Source: Sclerodactyla briareus
Lineage: Eukaryota > Echinodermata > Holothuroidea > Dendrochirotida > Sclerodactylidae
Reading direction: 5' to 3'
Length of the DNA: 64,000 nucleotides
NCBI GenBank assembly: GCA_026419785.1
Contig: JAODTK010005735.1
Coordinates: forward strand, 62,001 to 126,000
Below are positions 46,496 through 58,589 of this stretch, piece by piece. Below the pieces are notes generated by a model, which worked only from the letters and a program-made list of their open reading frames with translations, was not told the DNA's origin and made no database searches. The translations under genes and the position numbers were made by a program. The stretch's first letter is position 1. Each line of letters begins with the position of its first letter.

Positions 46496-46581
46496 GGGCG
46501 GGGGGGGGGGTGGGGGGGGGGGTGGGGGGGGAAGGTGGGGGGGGGGGAGGGTGGGGGGGGGTGGGGGGGGGGGGGGGGTGG
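46496..46581 (+). repeat. G-run low-complexity tract
   Basis: About 85 bases, almost entirely G with single T, A or GAA interruptions, giving at least eight runs of six or more G. The plus strand could form G-quadruplexes. Length and interruptions are prone to sequencing error. Confidence 0.95.
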
Positions 46582-46589
46582 AAGGATCC

Positions 46590-49500
46590 GCAAGTCAAAT
46601 CAGGGTGGGTCAGAATTGGGTAGGAAAGTAAATAAACCAATTTTGTGGTGAAAATGTACTCAGACTAAGTCATACTTACCTGGGTGGTTAACACTTGACC
46701 GAAGATTTGATTAAATTCTCCCAACTCATTCGGGGTCAATGTGACCCAAATGTTTTAGATTGTAGTGTTGACCGCCTAAGAGCAGCAATCACTGATATGG
46801 CGCTATATAAGATGGAATTATGTCATTTTATGTTATATAGGTCAATCTCTTACAATGAGAGGGGTGGCAATTTGATGTCACTAAGAGGGTGGAGTACGGG
46901 TTTGTCTCCGAGCTAGCACCGATCGAGGGGCGCCCTGACACTCCCTGGGGGAAGGACCCGCGCCGAAATCAGTACGTTACCCCGCGGATCCGCGCGCCGA
47001 TTCCCAACTGGCATTCCTTCGGACCTATGGGTGAGCAGTGCAGGCGTGGGGAGCATACGTCATTCTTCATGCCATAAGATAGTAGTTATTGTGCCCTGAT
47101 TAGCACACGTAGGCTTCTATAACTATAACCCTTTAGTAAATGGCTTTATCCGATCAAATTCATTTTCAGAAGAAATTGATGGGTTTAGGCTTCAAAACAT
47201 AATAAAACAATGCTAACTGGAGTGGCAGTATAGGCAACACATGCACCTAAACCCGTCTGGACCTTGTCGTTGAGTTCCCTCAGACTTAATCAAAACATGA
47301 CAAGAGGGAATACTTGATAGTCTCGAATAGCTTGTGTGGGTGGGTACCTTCCGAGCTGAGTAGTACACATGGAATATGGGAGGTTTTACGTTATACCTTC
47401 TCCCAATTTCCAAGGGGTGAACGATGCAAGCACTTAAACAATAACTATAGTAAAAATAAACTCATACGTTTGTGTTAATAAAATGTTTTTTTTATATTAA
47501 ATTTTGGTATCTTAGCTACAACATAATCCATGACAAAATTTTAACTTATGGTTAGTAATGTTTATCACGTAAAAATTGCTAAAACTTGAAGCTTAGACAT
47601 AATAGTTCATATTGCATTTTGCATATTGATCATATAGATTTTTTACCTGGGATGTTGGGTTGATTTGCATAGCTTTGAATTTTTTGCTGTGAGTGTGGAA
47701 TCGGAGGCTCACCGCCTGTCCGAAGGAGCGAAGAACGCGATTCGTTCGGCAGTGTAAATTATCGGACGAAGTGATATCCATTCCGAAATTCGAAAGAATC
47801 TTTAACTGATAGTTGTTCTCAAGTCCTCAACGAAACAACATATTTCATCGTTATTTGAAGGGCTAATCATTAGGTTAGATGACAATCATTTGCAGGTGCT
47901 AAGCCATTGGTCGATCAATTAGTCCTCATGATAGTACTGTGCCCGTGTTCCATGCTGCTGGCAGCCTGTGGGCCTCTGTTTCCATTTTATTGACTTACGG
48001 GCCTAGCTGACAACCCAGTATTATCCACTATATAGGTAGATATGAAATGCCTTCAATAGATGAGCAAACTGGCTGCCCAAATTGAGTATGACGAAAAAAA
48101 GGTGGGAAGGAAGCATTGGATAACAGCTAATCGTAATATTACCCCATATATCTCATTTCATTGGTCTGTTTTACTCTTTATCGCGCCGTCCTATCGAAAA
48201 ATAAGCTTACACCGCCTTTGTTATAATAAAGATAATCCTTACAAAATATGTAACCCACTTAATATACCGTTTGTCATCGGGCTACCAGTAACAGACTGTG
48301 TATAATGAATCTATGTGTTTAGATTTCATTCGTTAAGTCAATGTTGGCGTGAACTTGTATCTATCGGCGTGAGACTCTAAACAGTATTTGATGGTTATTT
48401 TCAAGCTCATTAACGAAACATGTGGATTCTTAGTAGAACAGGGCTAGGTTAGGCTACTATACCAAAGTTAATGAGATTTCCCCGAATTCACATCCATTAT
48501 TTCCCTTTTACCGGTAGCCTACGCAGGCCCGCCCTATTCAATAACTGCACTAGCCTATAGGCAGATAGGCCTACAATGCATCCGTAATACACTCACCTGA
48601 CAACTCCGTACTATATAGGCTAACTACGCAATGTCTTTGCAATACCCGGTCAAATTGAATAATGAAAAGATGACAAATAGAGATAGACTCCATACATCAT
48701 GTTGCTTACCTCGCACGGTTACAGCAGCAGAAAAAGGCTATAAAACGAACCGCGCAGCATCCCCCTTAATCATTTGAAGATGTGGGGAAATGTCCTTCGA
48801 GATGTAATTACGTCGTCCATGTAGACATAGAAAACTTCTGGTCGAGACGCGACCACGCGATGTCGATCGATTCAGGCAGGTTGTCCAGTTACATTTTGCG
48901 TGCAACAGTACGTATAAAGGCCTTTATCTTGTAGAGCCTACGGCGTTATTCCCGAAGACAATATTTGAAGAGTATTTATACAATCTTCTGGCTAAGGAAA
49001 AATTAACTACAGACCGTTTGCACCTTCTTTGAGGCGACTACCACTTCACGTTTGGAACACGTCTCCGTGGAACATCACATTTAATACTTAATAAATTATG
49101 CCAACAGTTATATATTGAGCGGGAGTAGCCTACTCCCGCGACCAAAGTACGAGGGCATGTTTGCTCAGTATTTTTGTTGACACGCACGTCGCGTCGCATC
49201 GAGAATTTAACAGGGCAATAATCGTGAAGCGAGGCTGTAATATGACACTAATTTGGGTTCAATGGGTTACAGCTCTGTGTAAATAAAGTCCATTCAAAGG
49301 GTAGGGTAGGCCCTCACTTCGATAAGGGACTTCCATGAGAGCAAACATAACAGGCATAATGCTATTCAACATAATTCGAGCATATGTAGGCTAGAGCTAA
49401 GCGGATCGGGGGGACCACAGACCGACTATGGCAGATTTGCGGTATCCCAAAACACATTAGGCTGACGGCCAGAAATGGAATTACACATTTATGTGTATAA

Positions 49501-52215
49501 TATAGCATATAGTCCTTTTGAGGAACAAAAAACTGATAGCTGACGTATACAAATGAAGGCCATAGGTCATATAGGATACAATTATATAGGTCCTTCAGAG
49601 GCCTTTTAATAGAGGAACATACCAGAATGTCAGGCTTCATTCTCGCGATGAAGTAGTGAACATTAGGGTGTGCCATTTACCGCTATTGATTTTTTCCAGC
49701 GCGTTATTTGATTTGAAAGGCAGTATGCATCGGTCAGTTATCAGAAGTTTCGACCAAGAGATCATTCCATCGCGGGGGAAACGCGAATTGAATAGTTCTG
49801 AGTAGAAGGACAACTGCTGCATGAATTTTATATAGGGTTAATTATTACCTGGAAGGAAAAACTGAATGCGTCAGTCCAAACCCGAAGTTCATACGACTTC
49901 CGTTAGGGAGTTACGTCCTGTCAAGTTTGTGCATGTATATTTGCGCAAAGACGATAAGCATCCCATTATGCAAAAATAAATGATGTCATACTTGCACAAC
50001 CCTGCAAACAATCTTTTGTTTCGTTGAAATTCACACATTATTATCACTTAGAAAAACATTTAGTCCATGGGTGAGGATTGCTGTCGTGGGTTGGTAGGTG
50101 TTGATAGTAAGGGTTACTTTGGCGAGTGAATAAAACAGAACTTCTGCTAAATGTTGACTTATTCAACAAAATGGAACAATGAAATACATGACATAATTCC
50201 CGGGTTGTTAAAGTGTGAAGCCATGCAGTATTGCGCAATTGGGATTTCCCACCCCAAGTCCTCTCCATAATGGACCAAAGGTTGAGAAAGCTAATAATTC
50301 CTCATAGGAACATCGTATTGAAATGAGGTTATGACCCTAATAGATCAGTGTTCATTCTCATGACATTAACCTCTTGGGATGATTGTATCGAGCTGCAGTT
50401 GTCCCTTTAACAGAACGGGAGGGGGGGGGGGAGGGGTGCCAAACGTCACAGACTCGCGAACCGCTATAAACCGTATTAGGCCAACTCCACGAGAAGGTGA
50501 TTTTGCGATTCCATGGTAAGTTAACGCATATATTGACATGAATATGAATTGATCATAGTGCAATGTACCTAGGAAATAACTCGAACTTCAGTGCAATTTG
50601 AAATCGAGGGTCTGATCGCAAAGGACGAGATTAAACATTTTAACGAGAACTATTGTTTACTTTTATATTTTGTGTCCTATCAGGATGAAAGCATCCCAAA
50701 TTCCAACAGCGATGACGGGAGGTGATATGAGGATATGGGTCCTAGTGAAATGACTAGCTTGGTTTGCCCAAAATACGCTTCGATTGTTGTTGTACACGCC
50801 ATTTTTTTTTTTTAACTCAAAGGCTCACTTTTCCTGGCGCTACGCATAGAACATATACCTCCCGTGATCTGTCTCAAACAAAACGTTTGTAGAGCTCTTC
50901 GATACACAGGTAAGGCATTATAGAATGAATCTTTACGTAATGAGACGAGGGCCAATCAAAGACCCACAGCCTGACCCGGACAACAAGGTCAATACACAGA
51001 CGGATTCGAGATTTGAATTTAACCACTTGCAGTTGCGGATATAGTGTGAGCACTAATTCGCTACGATTTGTAGCCTACGCACTGCGCCAATGAGAGTACA
51101 TCATAGCAACATTACACGATCAATCAATAATTAAGTTACGGCACGAAATTAAATTATATCCGTGGAGTCCGCGGTATGCTTAACAGTTGTCAGGTACAAC
51201 GGTGAATATTCACACAAGCGCTTAAACACATGACGTGATTGGTCCCCTCATATCATGAAGATAAAATCTGAAAAAATATGAAAAACGTTGAGGTTATTGC
51301 TTTGAGCAGTTCACCATGATATGAACGAGGGCATTCACTATTAGAGTTTATCAATGAGGCATCGCGTTGGGAGAAAAAATAAGGTCTTCACAAAAAATTG
51401 GGAGGGACAGTGAATATTTGGATCACGAGCCTAACTGCCTCCGGATTCGAAATAAAATGATCGATTATGAAATAGTGGCAACAGTGAAAAGAAAAAAAGA
51501 TTTTATACAAGGGTGTCGATCGTCGAAGCCGGACTACATACAAGAAATGAGAAGTTTACCTCTACACTTAACGTCAGTGAGGTTATAACTGGATAGATAG
51601 TATACCTTCTGAAAATAAACTGTATGAAATCGTTCGGAGTCGCTGGCTAAATGAACATTTGTTGATGCACATCTAGCATGCAGACTCTGTACATCAAATC
51701 AGTAGGGCAGAAGGTTTCTCTGAACAGCGTTGCCACTCGTAAAAAAAAAAAAAAAATCTTTACGTAGTAAAAGCTATTGAAATTTTGCCTTAGTAAATCG
51801 GAGAAACTGGATACGATTATATCATAAAAAGATGAAAAATTCAACTGGAGCTTAGACAGTTAGAAAAGTTACATTTCTTCTAGATTATCTGAGTAACCTG
51901 GATGATGAAGCCATTAGTTTACAACCTGACTACTGATATTGTGAAAACCAAACCGATGATTGATATCAGTGACACTTTACAAAGCAAATATTCCGGGTTC
52001 TAAATCCAGCAGCACCGGCTGTGTTTGCTGTTGCGCATGGACGAGGTCTTGGTCTTCCACTTCGTGTCGCTGTAATGCAGCGGATTTTCTGGTGTTATTG
52101 GCTGAATACGGGATATTCGCTCATCCACAATCAATACGACCATGGTTCCTCAATGAGCCTTCATTGGCTTCCTGAATCCCAAGGAATCGAATCAAATGAA
52201 ATCAAATATAAAAAT
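46590..52215. other. unassigned DNA, no gene recognised
   Basis: No supported gene over 5.6 kb. The largest frames (49362-49676 minus, 104 codons; 48060-48305 plus, 81 codons) have no motif I recognise. A perfect short palindrome lies at 49119-49139. A G-run interrupts 50420-50436 and an A-run lies at 51740-51756. Confidence 0.35.
49119..49139. repeat. perfect 10-bp inverted repeat with 1-base loop
   Basis: Arms GCGGGAGTAG and CTACTCCCGC flank a single C. It could form a cruciform or hairpin. No gene end or transposon boundary is evident next to it. Confidence 0.8.
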
Positions 52216-52222
52216 CAAACCT

Positions 52223-53101
52223 CCTGATAATGTCAATAAAGAATCAACGCTGATGTAAAAAAAATCTCCCGGCCAATGACGTTAAAAAAAATACCGATAA
52301 TGTGAACAAATCTTTGAACCGATAGTATGAAAACTTTTCACGGATAATTGAAAAACGTTTGGTTTTCGGTTAATTGGCGATGGTGAATCGAAAAATTAGC
52401 ATATCTTAGCGTTCATAACTCAATAACGCAATATAGTATGGACTCGGGGTATGGCTCATTCGATCCGGCCTGCATATCATAAATGTCCCACTGGGGTATT
52501 TACTTGGTACCTAGACAAAAAAGCAAAACAAACAATACAAGCAAAGCTTTCTGGGCCTCGAACGGCTGGAAACCACTTTCGATCGCTATGTATACTTCAG
52601 TGTACAAACCATACGAATCGGAGAAAGTCATACCGGAGAGTTGCATATTTCCTCACAGGGCTTCAAATTGACTCTATCGGGTACAGTATGAATGACCGAT
52701 ATGGACGCAGAATTTGGGGGGGAACCGCCAGTTCGTCGACCCATTCGATATTTTTAGTCCTTTTTCTTAGATTGACATGAAAGAACTACATACTCGAATA
52801 GAACTCGGTATGAGAAATCGTGGGGAAAACTTTCAGCCCAATCGGGCCTTGTATGGCTGAGTTATTGACCTGAGAAAAAAAAAAAGAAAGAAGTATCCAC
52901 ATTATCGGAAAGGTTTTTTTTTTACAGTATCGGTCCGAACATTTTTTTACATTTTTGGATAATTTGACAGATCGGCTATTTTTTTTTTTCGCAATAATCG
53001 TTAAAATATTTTTACACGAACGGGGCCGTTTTCACAATTCTCGTTCTCCTACATTATCGGGCGTTCTTACATCCTCAGGTTGATTTTTTAATATCGGTTG
53101 T
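52223..53101. mobile_element. inverted-repeat element with CCGATAATGT motifs
   Basis: The left arm (about 52223-52360) carries repeated 'CTGATAATGTCAATAAA', 'GCTGATGTAAAAAA', 'ACCGATAATGTGAACAAA' and 'ACCGATAGTATGAAAAC' words. The right arm (about 52890-53101) carries the same motif in reverse complement: 'CCACATTATCGG', 'ACAGTATCGGTC', 'TACATTATCGGGCG' and 'TTAATATCGGTTG'. Near the ends, 'AATCAACGCTGATGTAA' pairs with the complement of 'TTACATCCTCAGGTTGATT'. The core (52390-52880) has no transposase; its 109-codon frame is unrecognised. This is the architecture of a non-autonomous foldback or MITE whose arms hold arrays of a binding-site-like motif. Ends are not sharp and no target duplication is identified. 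Confidence 0.65.
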
Positions 53102-53303
53102 CAAAACTCCTGCGACTTGAGCACTACACACAATGTCGACAAGCCGCTCTAATCTTCTTTGCGTCAACATATTCAAAACCGAAGAAAAACCATAGGATTA
53201 GTGTCATCAGTGGAATCACGAAAACTATAAACAAGCTTCTTCTTCACAATAAAATCGCAGTGCAAACGTCATTACAAGGCTAAAAAATAATTCGCTGGCC
53301 TGG

Positions 53304-53343
53304 AGTGGGTGGGGGGGGGGGGGGGGGGGGCGGGAGGAGGGGG
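53304..53343 (+). repeat. poly-G run
   Basis: About 22 consecutive G followed by CGGGAGGAGGGGG. Homopolymer length is unreliable. Confidence 0.95.
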
Positions 53344-53558
53344 ATCCGGCATTGAAGATTTACTCATGCATGGGCAGAGACGTTTGAGAAACGTTATAGA
53401 AACGTTATCTAATGTATACTGCGTGTTAGGGCGTTTGGCCACGATATTGTCAATTGTCGAGAAGTGAGCTACGAATATGATTGAATCATTTCAATCAATC
53501 CATTTCCAACAATCACGAAACGCCGATATTTCATCACTTCTAGGGGTGGAGGGAAATG

Positions 53559-53581
53559 AAAAAAAAAAAAAAAAAAAAAAA
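53559..53581 (+). repeat. poly-A run
   Basis: A 23-base A run. It could be a retroposon tail, but nothing recognisable as a SINE or processed gene ends here. Confidence 0.9.
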
Positions 53582-53589
53582 CTAGAAAC

Positions 53590-54384
53590 TATAACCAACA
53601 AGCCGCAGGCTGAGGGAAGGGCAAGCCATTGCACACCCACTACAGGATGGTCCGATTTTCTGCCAAGAGTAACTCGAATTCAACAGCTGGTTAGTGGTCA
53701 CAAAGCATTTCCAGTGGAATGTCCTCGAAAAAAAACCCGATTCACAAAATCGTCTTGACCAAGTGTAATTACAAATCTACTATTAATGTATACAACGATT
53801 CCCAGCCACGTTGAAAAAGTTGGCATACTGTCTTGAATATTTGACCACACTCTGAGCAAACGTAAACGTGTGGAGGCAAACTAGGCAGTGGTCAGATATA
53901 GAATGCACTGTCAGTCTGCAACACTGGTTGGTCGGCAACTATAGGTCCAAAGAATCTTCGTGTTTGACTAAGGCATGCTGTCTCGGAGCTGGCTCTGTAC
54001 AAAAGTTTTTGAATAAAATTAATCAGGTCTAACCTGCCAACGAATATCAACGTATAGTCGTAAGTGTCATTTTACAATGGATTCAAGTTGTGCAGAAGTT
54101 ACTACACATTTATTTAGTTCATTTCCCTCCTTTAGCGATATCCTATACGAACGACGTGAAATACCACTTTTCCCTTTTGAGACCATCATTCCAGCCAACC
54201 TGATATGATCGACGTTTCCCCAACGGAGTTGTCTACACTGACCCTCTTATCTAGGAACACCAGTCATGATTACTGGTATTTCCTGGAAGCAGGCAAGCCC
54301 CGAACCATCCTGAATAAAGAGGCTTCTTCGGAATACGAACATTGGTGTCATGCCGAGGTACGGTATAGACGGCACACAGATACC
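53590..54384. other. unassigned DNA, no gene recognised
   Basis: No feature supported between the poly-A run and the SINE. The 93- and 109-codon frames are unrecognised, and the latter runs into the SINE. Confidence 0.4.
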
Positions 54385-54725
54385 CGAGGGGTTGGCACAA
54401 TTGGTAGAGCGTCGGCTTCACCCGCGAGTTTAGGGTGGGAAGGCCGGGCGCGGAGGTTCGATCCCAGTGTGTATAGCAAAGACTTTAAAAACGGTACCTG
54501 TTGCGTTCTCGCTGGGTCGCCCTCAGCACAATAGATTGGAGCAGCCCGCGGAACGGGGCGGGTAGGCTATTTGTCGGTGCCTTCTGCATGTGACCACCCC
54601 CCTACACCACCGCACACTCTGAGGTACCGTCAGAGAGAGAGGCATTGCTTTTCCTTGTATACTGGTGATGGATTCAGCAGCTGACAATGTGGTGCAGTGT
54701 ACAGGTTGCACTATGGCTAGGATTT
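54385..54725 (+). mobile_element. tRNA-derived SINE with A and B boxes
   Basis: The head shows an A-box-like TTGGCACAATTGGTAGAGCG (54394-54413) and, 43 bases later, a clear B box GAGGTTCGATCCC (54451-54463), which is the internal pol III promoter of a tRNA-like sequence. The body (54464-54725) shares ordered blocks with the copy at 10368-10575, including 'AGAGAGGCATTGC' and 'TACTGGTGATGGATT'. No poly-A or tandem tail is distinct. An intact tRNA gene is excluded because there is no matching acceptor stem or 3' end. It is probably mobilised by one of the LINE families in this genome. Confidence 0.75.
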
Positions 54726-54929
54726 GAATTAAAGTTCGGATCTTGTGTCATCTGTGCTCATTAGTATATACCATAAAGAAAAACAACAAATCCATAACCC
54801 CAACTCTAAACGGACTGATGAATACTGGATCAGACAGAGTATATAGGATAACTCCGTTCGTGAGTAACCAACAATCTTGGTCAAAATTGCGTAATTGCCA
54901 AAAAGGGTATTAAATGTATAAGATCTACA

Positions 54930-55640
54930 CCCTCTTCCCCAGTATAATGTTGAATACGAACAACACTGTTGACTACGACAGCGTAGGGGTTCCGGATCCA
55001 AATTGATGTCCAAATAGGGGGCCGCTATTTCTACAAACGAAATCGCTTAGGCCCCGGAACTGAAAAATCGGTGAAGTGGTCATGATGTTCAACGCGAATA
55101 CAATTATGAAAAATGGTCAAAACCCTGCAAGTTCTTCCAAACAACACTGTAAGTACTCTCTAATTATCGTCCGATTAAGATGGGTAGTGATCAGAACAGG
55201 CCATCAGATCAACAAAGGTCAAAACAGAGCTCATTTAACAGACCCTCGATACATCTTAGAAACTTTTTTGCTTTTTGAACGGGAACTCCCCATATACTCA
55301 GCCCACCATGTCGAGGTTAATTCGATCAGGCCATTAGCTTGCTATTCCTCCTGTGAAGTGATATCATTGGTTCGCACTCATTCAGTTCATCTGTCATAGT
55401 CTGTGAAGTCCACGAGACGGCCATTAATAGCGTGCTAACGACCCTGTCGTTGGTACTGCAATCTTTGTCAAAATGTTGGAACATTTTCTGCATAACTCCC
55501 ATACCGACTCAGGGCACTAGACAATCCATTACAATACACTTAATACGGACCACAAGTTTGACTACGACAGTGTTTGGGGTCCTCAATCCAACACTGTTTG
55601 TGAGGGGGAGCAGGGGGTTCTAGACAGTAACTTTTAGGTA
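54930..55640 (+). repeat. direct repeat pair, ~590 bp apart
   Basis: 'TTGACTACGACAGCGTAGGGG' (about 54969) and 'TTGACTACGACAGTGTTTGGGG' (about 55558) are followed at equal distance by 'ATCCAA' and then a G-rich 'AGGGGG' stretch. Each is preceded by 'AATAC.AA/ACTTAATACG' with 'CAACACT'. A tandem or segmental duplication with a period near 590 bases is the simplest reading. No coding function is recognised. Confidence 0.5.
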
Positions 55641-56148
55641 TCGAGCGGGGTGTGCCAAACGAATTTTGTCCAAGATTGGTAGGATAGAACCGTATAACAT
55701 GAAGCTAGGAATTCGTAGATACGGATGCCGGGGTGGCTAAAGTGAAAATTGCGGTCTTGCAAGGAGGGTAATTCTCAAAAAAGATAATACTGTCTGAATG
55801 AGGCAAGGAGCCCGTAAAAATCCTGCAATTCATGAATGATAAGGACATTAATTGAATCATTGAGGGCGAATATTTCATAGAAGCAATTCAAAGTGATGCG
55901 GCATTAGTGTTGCGTTGGTGCGCATCGCCATTTTGCGTGTCAACGCCATACGTAGAGTGTCAATTGTCTTCGTAACTTGAAATTACACCCGAAATTCGTA
56001 AAACCGCATTCAGTATTGTACAATTCTGAACCCCGCTTGCCATTGAATTGAGGTGGGTAATCTAAAACTATTTTACATAGTGTTGGGGCTTTCACATTTC
56101 TCAACTCCACTCACCCCCTTTCGATTTTTCATTCTATGTGTTACTGTA
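55641..56148. other. unassigned DNA upstream of LINE relic
   Basis: No motif read here. It may contain the eroded N-terminal part of the LINE that becomes recognisable at 56150. Confidence 0.4.
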
Positions 56149-56149
56149 T

Positions 56150-57600
56150 TCTTTCAGGGGCGTGTGGCCAACTAATCTCTTGGAATTCATGGAAGATTAT
56201 ATTAGTTCTGCCGACAGCGTTTAAAGCTGGTGATGTTCCCTTCTCCTGACTTTCGGAAAGCTTTTGACAATGTGCCTCGTGAACGCGTCTCCTTCTCAAA
56301 TGGAGAGTTTCGGGTTTTACGCGCCAATGTCAAAAATAAGATGTGGAGTCAAGAATGGCTTCACAAATAGGGGCGCACGAAGTTGTCATACTTACTGTTT
56401 TTTCTCCTGGCATAAGGTCCCCAGTGGTGTTCCCCAGTGTCGGTTTATTGGTCCTTACTCCATTGGCTATATTTCAAAGATTTTGAAGATTCTATTCAAT
56501 CTAAAATCTTCAAATGATGTTGTCCCTGTTCAAGGGATTCAGACCGAATCTCAAGATGGTCATCCGATTGGCAAATGTTTTTCGACACGATAAATGCACA
56601 GTGATGCGGTCCAGCTATCGAAATTCAACACGTCTTTCAGTTTAAATAAATCCTCAAGGATCCAAATGTGGGTCATTCTGAAGACTAAATCCTGGTTTGT
56701 ATTCACTTGGGAACCTTCAGTGTGCGGAAGCTGCTAGGAGTGGTAATTGGATTCTTAGCTTGATTAAACGTAATTTCAGTTTTCTTGAAAGACGGTTGTT
56801 GTCACGCTCTTCGAGCAGTTCGTAAGACATCACCTGAAGTATTCCGGGCGAGTAGAGGAGTCCTCATTTCGCGAAAAAAATGGTTGCTAATGAGATCGAT
56901 CAAAGGAGGGCTACGATTATTCGTTCACTGTTTCGCGAAATTTGCAGTAATGAGGAAACATTAAGTCTTGGTTTGAATTTCAATAGAGCTAAGGCGAATT
57001 CGGTGATTTGCGACAGGGTGTCAAAACTGTTTCATGGCCTCGAGGCCTTCCTATCGACTACTTCTTTGAACATTCCAAATGTTACCACTAATAGGGGTCT
57101 ACTGACTTGCCATCAAGCTTCGTGGTAGACGTTGCGATTAGACATTCGGAATATTCATTTTTCGCAAATAGTGCCATGAGTGGAATAGCCTCCCTGATGA
57201 TGTTTTGGTCTGAGGGTGTTAATGCCTTCAGAACAGTCTGGACTTGTTTCCAAATTGTGAGGCAACTCTTTGAATTCTGTTGTTCGTCTTCCATGCAGTT
57301 TTTTCCTGGGTATGTTCTGCTTCAGGTGGTTCATGCGGACAGCACAGTCTCCTTTCCTGACCCTTTCCGCTACCCAACTTAACCAAACTGACAACTACCT
57401 TAAATCGACCTAAAAACTAAACCAACCCTTGTTTACGAGTCTCACTTTTCATGTTAGTGTATGCACTTGTTTTGATTAGTAATTGAATTTAATATATTGT
57501 TTGTTCATTGCGTGATTTTTGTTCACCTGACATGAATTAATGATGAATGAATGATTGATTGAATGATTGAATAAACTATGAAGGAAAATGAAACGCCATG
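56150..57600 (+). pseudogene. CR1-like LINE, 3' half, frameshifted relic
   Basis: RT motifs appear in order. 'TNLLEFMEDYI' (56172-56204) is the TNLLEF.ED motif. 'DFRKAFDNVPRERV' spans about 56250-56290, with its start codons in a shifted frame. 'SWHKVPSGVPQ' (56405-56437) is the SGVPQGS block. 'FHRHDKCTVMR' and 'QCAEAA' (about 56729-56750) follow, then 'LSLIKRNFSFLERR' (about 56755-56796). 'WNSLPDDVL' (57181-57207) is the conserved C-terminal box. The ADD catalytic motif is not readable. The 3' end is a (TGAATGAT)n-like tail (57540-57575), as in CR1/L2 elements. There are many stops and indels. The QCAEAA segment is nearly identical to the minus-strand relic at 42.7 kb. Confidence 0.88.
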
Positions 57601-57840
57601 GCCATTTAACCCACATCATCGATTTTTGTTACCCTACCCTCCACCGCCTCCGCCGCCCCGCCCGATCAGGAGTGTGATGTGTTGCGCTGCCCGGGGTGTG
57701 TAATTGTTCGTGAATGTGGGGCAGATGACCAACATCCATGGGCAGGGCGGTAACGTAAAGGGGGTGGCGAGAGGGGGTAACGTGCCACGTACAGATCCAC
57801 CTGACTATCGTTTGCCTTAAGATGAAGAACAGAGCTAAGA
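57601..57840. other. unassigned DNA
   Basis: A short interval between the LINE tail and the G-rich tract; nothing recognised. Confidence 0.4.
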
Positions 57841-57945
57841 GAGAGAGCGAGAGGGGGGGAGGAGGGTGAGGGGGGGGGGGAGAGGGGGCAGAAAGAGGGG
57901 GGGGGGGGAGAGAGGGGGGATGGAGGGGGAGGGAGAAATGGCTTG
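57841..57945 (+). repeat. GA/G-rich low-complexity tract
   Basis: GAGAGAG and G-runs on the plus strand (purine tract of about 100 bases). On the minus strand it yields a Pro/Ser-rich pseudo-protein (frames of 149 and 165 codons overlapping it), which I reject as coding. Confidence 0.9.
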
Positions 57946-58585
57946 CAATTTTGAAACAGAAGGGTGGCGAGACTGCAGCCGCGACACTGTAAGGATTCCT
58001 CCACCCTCCACCTCCCCTCAAAACACGTCCTGGCACTGACCGCAGGACCCAAAGGAGGGGGGGCTGGATCTGGCACAATACAACAAATTAGGAAGAAGTT
58101 GTTATCAGGAACTACTCTCATGCCCCACTCCTCCCCCATCTTACCTCCTTTACCCGCCCTCACATCTAAGACTTTTTTTTAGTATACCCCCCTACAAAAC
58201 TAGCAAATAACGGTTTTTTTCTTAGTGGTCTCCTTGGGGGTAGATACAGTACTTTAGAGCGGCGTAAAACCCGGTAATAGAAAAAGAGGGCGCCATATCA
58301 TTACTAATGTTCCGTTTGAATCGTTTCCTGTTCTCATTTGACTCGTCTTGAGGGGTTCTGTTTCATGGCGATTCCTTAACTACAGAAGCTCCCGACATTC
58401 AATTCCATACCACTAAAAATAGACCAAATCGAGTACAAATAATCGGTATTATTTCAATCACCTGTTTAACAGATTGATAATTCATTACAACCAATATGCA
58501 TCAACCCCCATTATACCAGATCAATTCTGTAATATTTCTGGTTACGACGGATTATTATCCCGTTACGGGACATAATATTCATACG
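57946..58585. other. unassigned DNA before the satellite array
   Basis: No feature recognised. The similarity to the satellite unit begins near 58590. Confidence 0.4.
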
Positions 58586-58589
58586 TACA

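Noticed and set aside
54393..54480. Intact tRNA gene
   Set aside because: A and B boxes are present, but acceptor and anticodon stems do not pair and the sequence continues into a SINE body shared with 10.4 kb.
57629..58163. 149- and 165-codon minus-strand frames
   Set aside because: Both run through a G/GA-rich low-complexity tract, and their products are mostly Pro/Ser runs.
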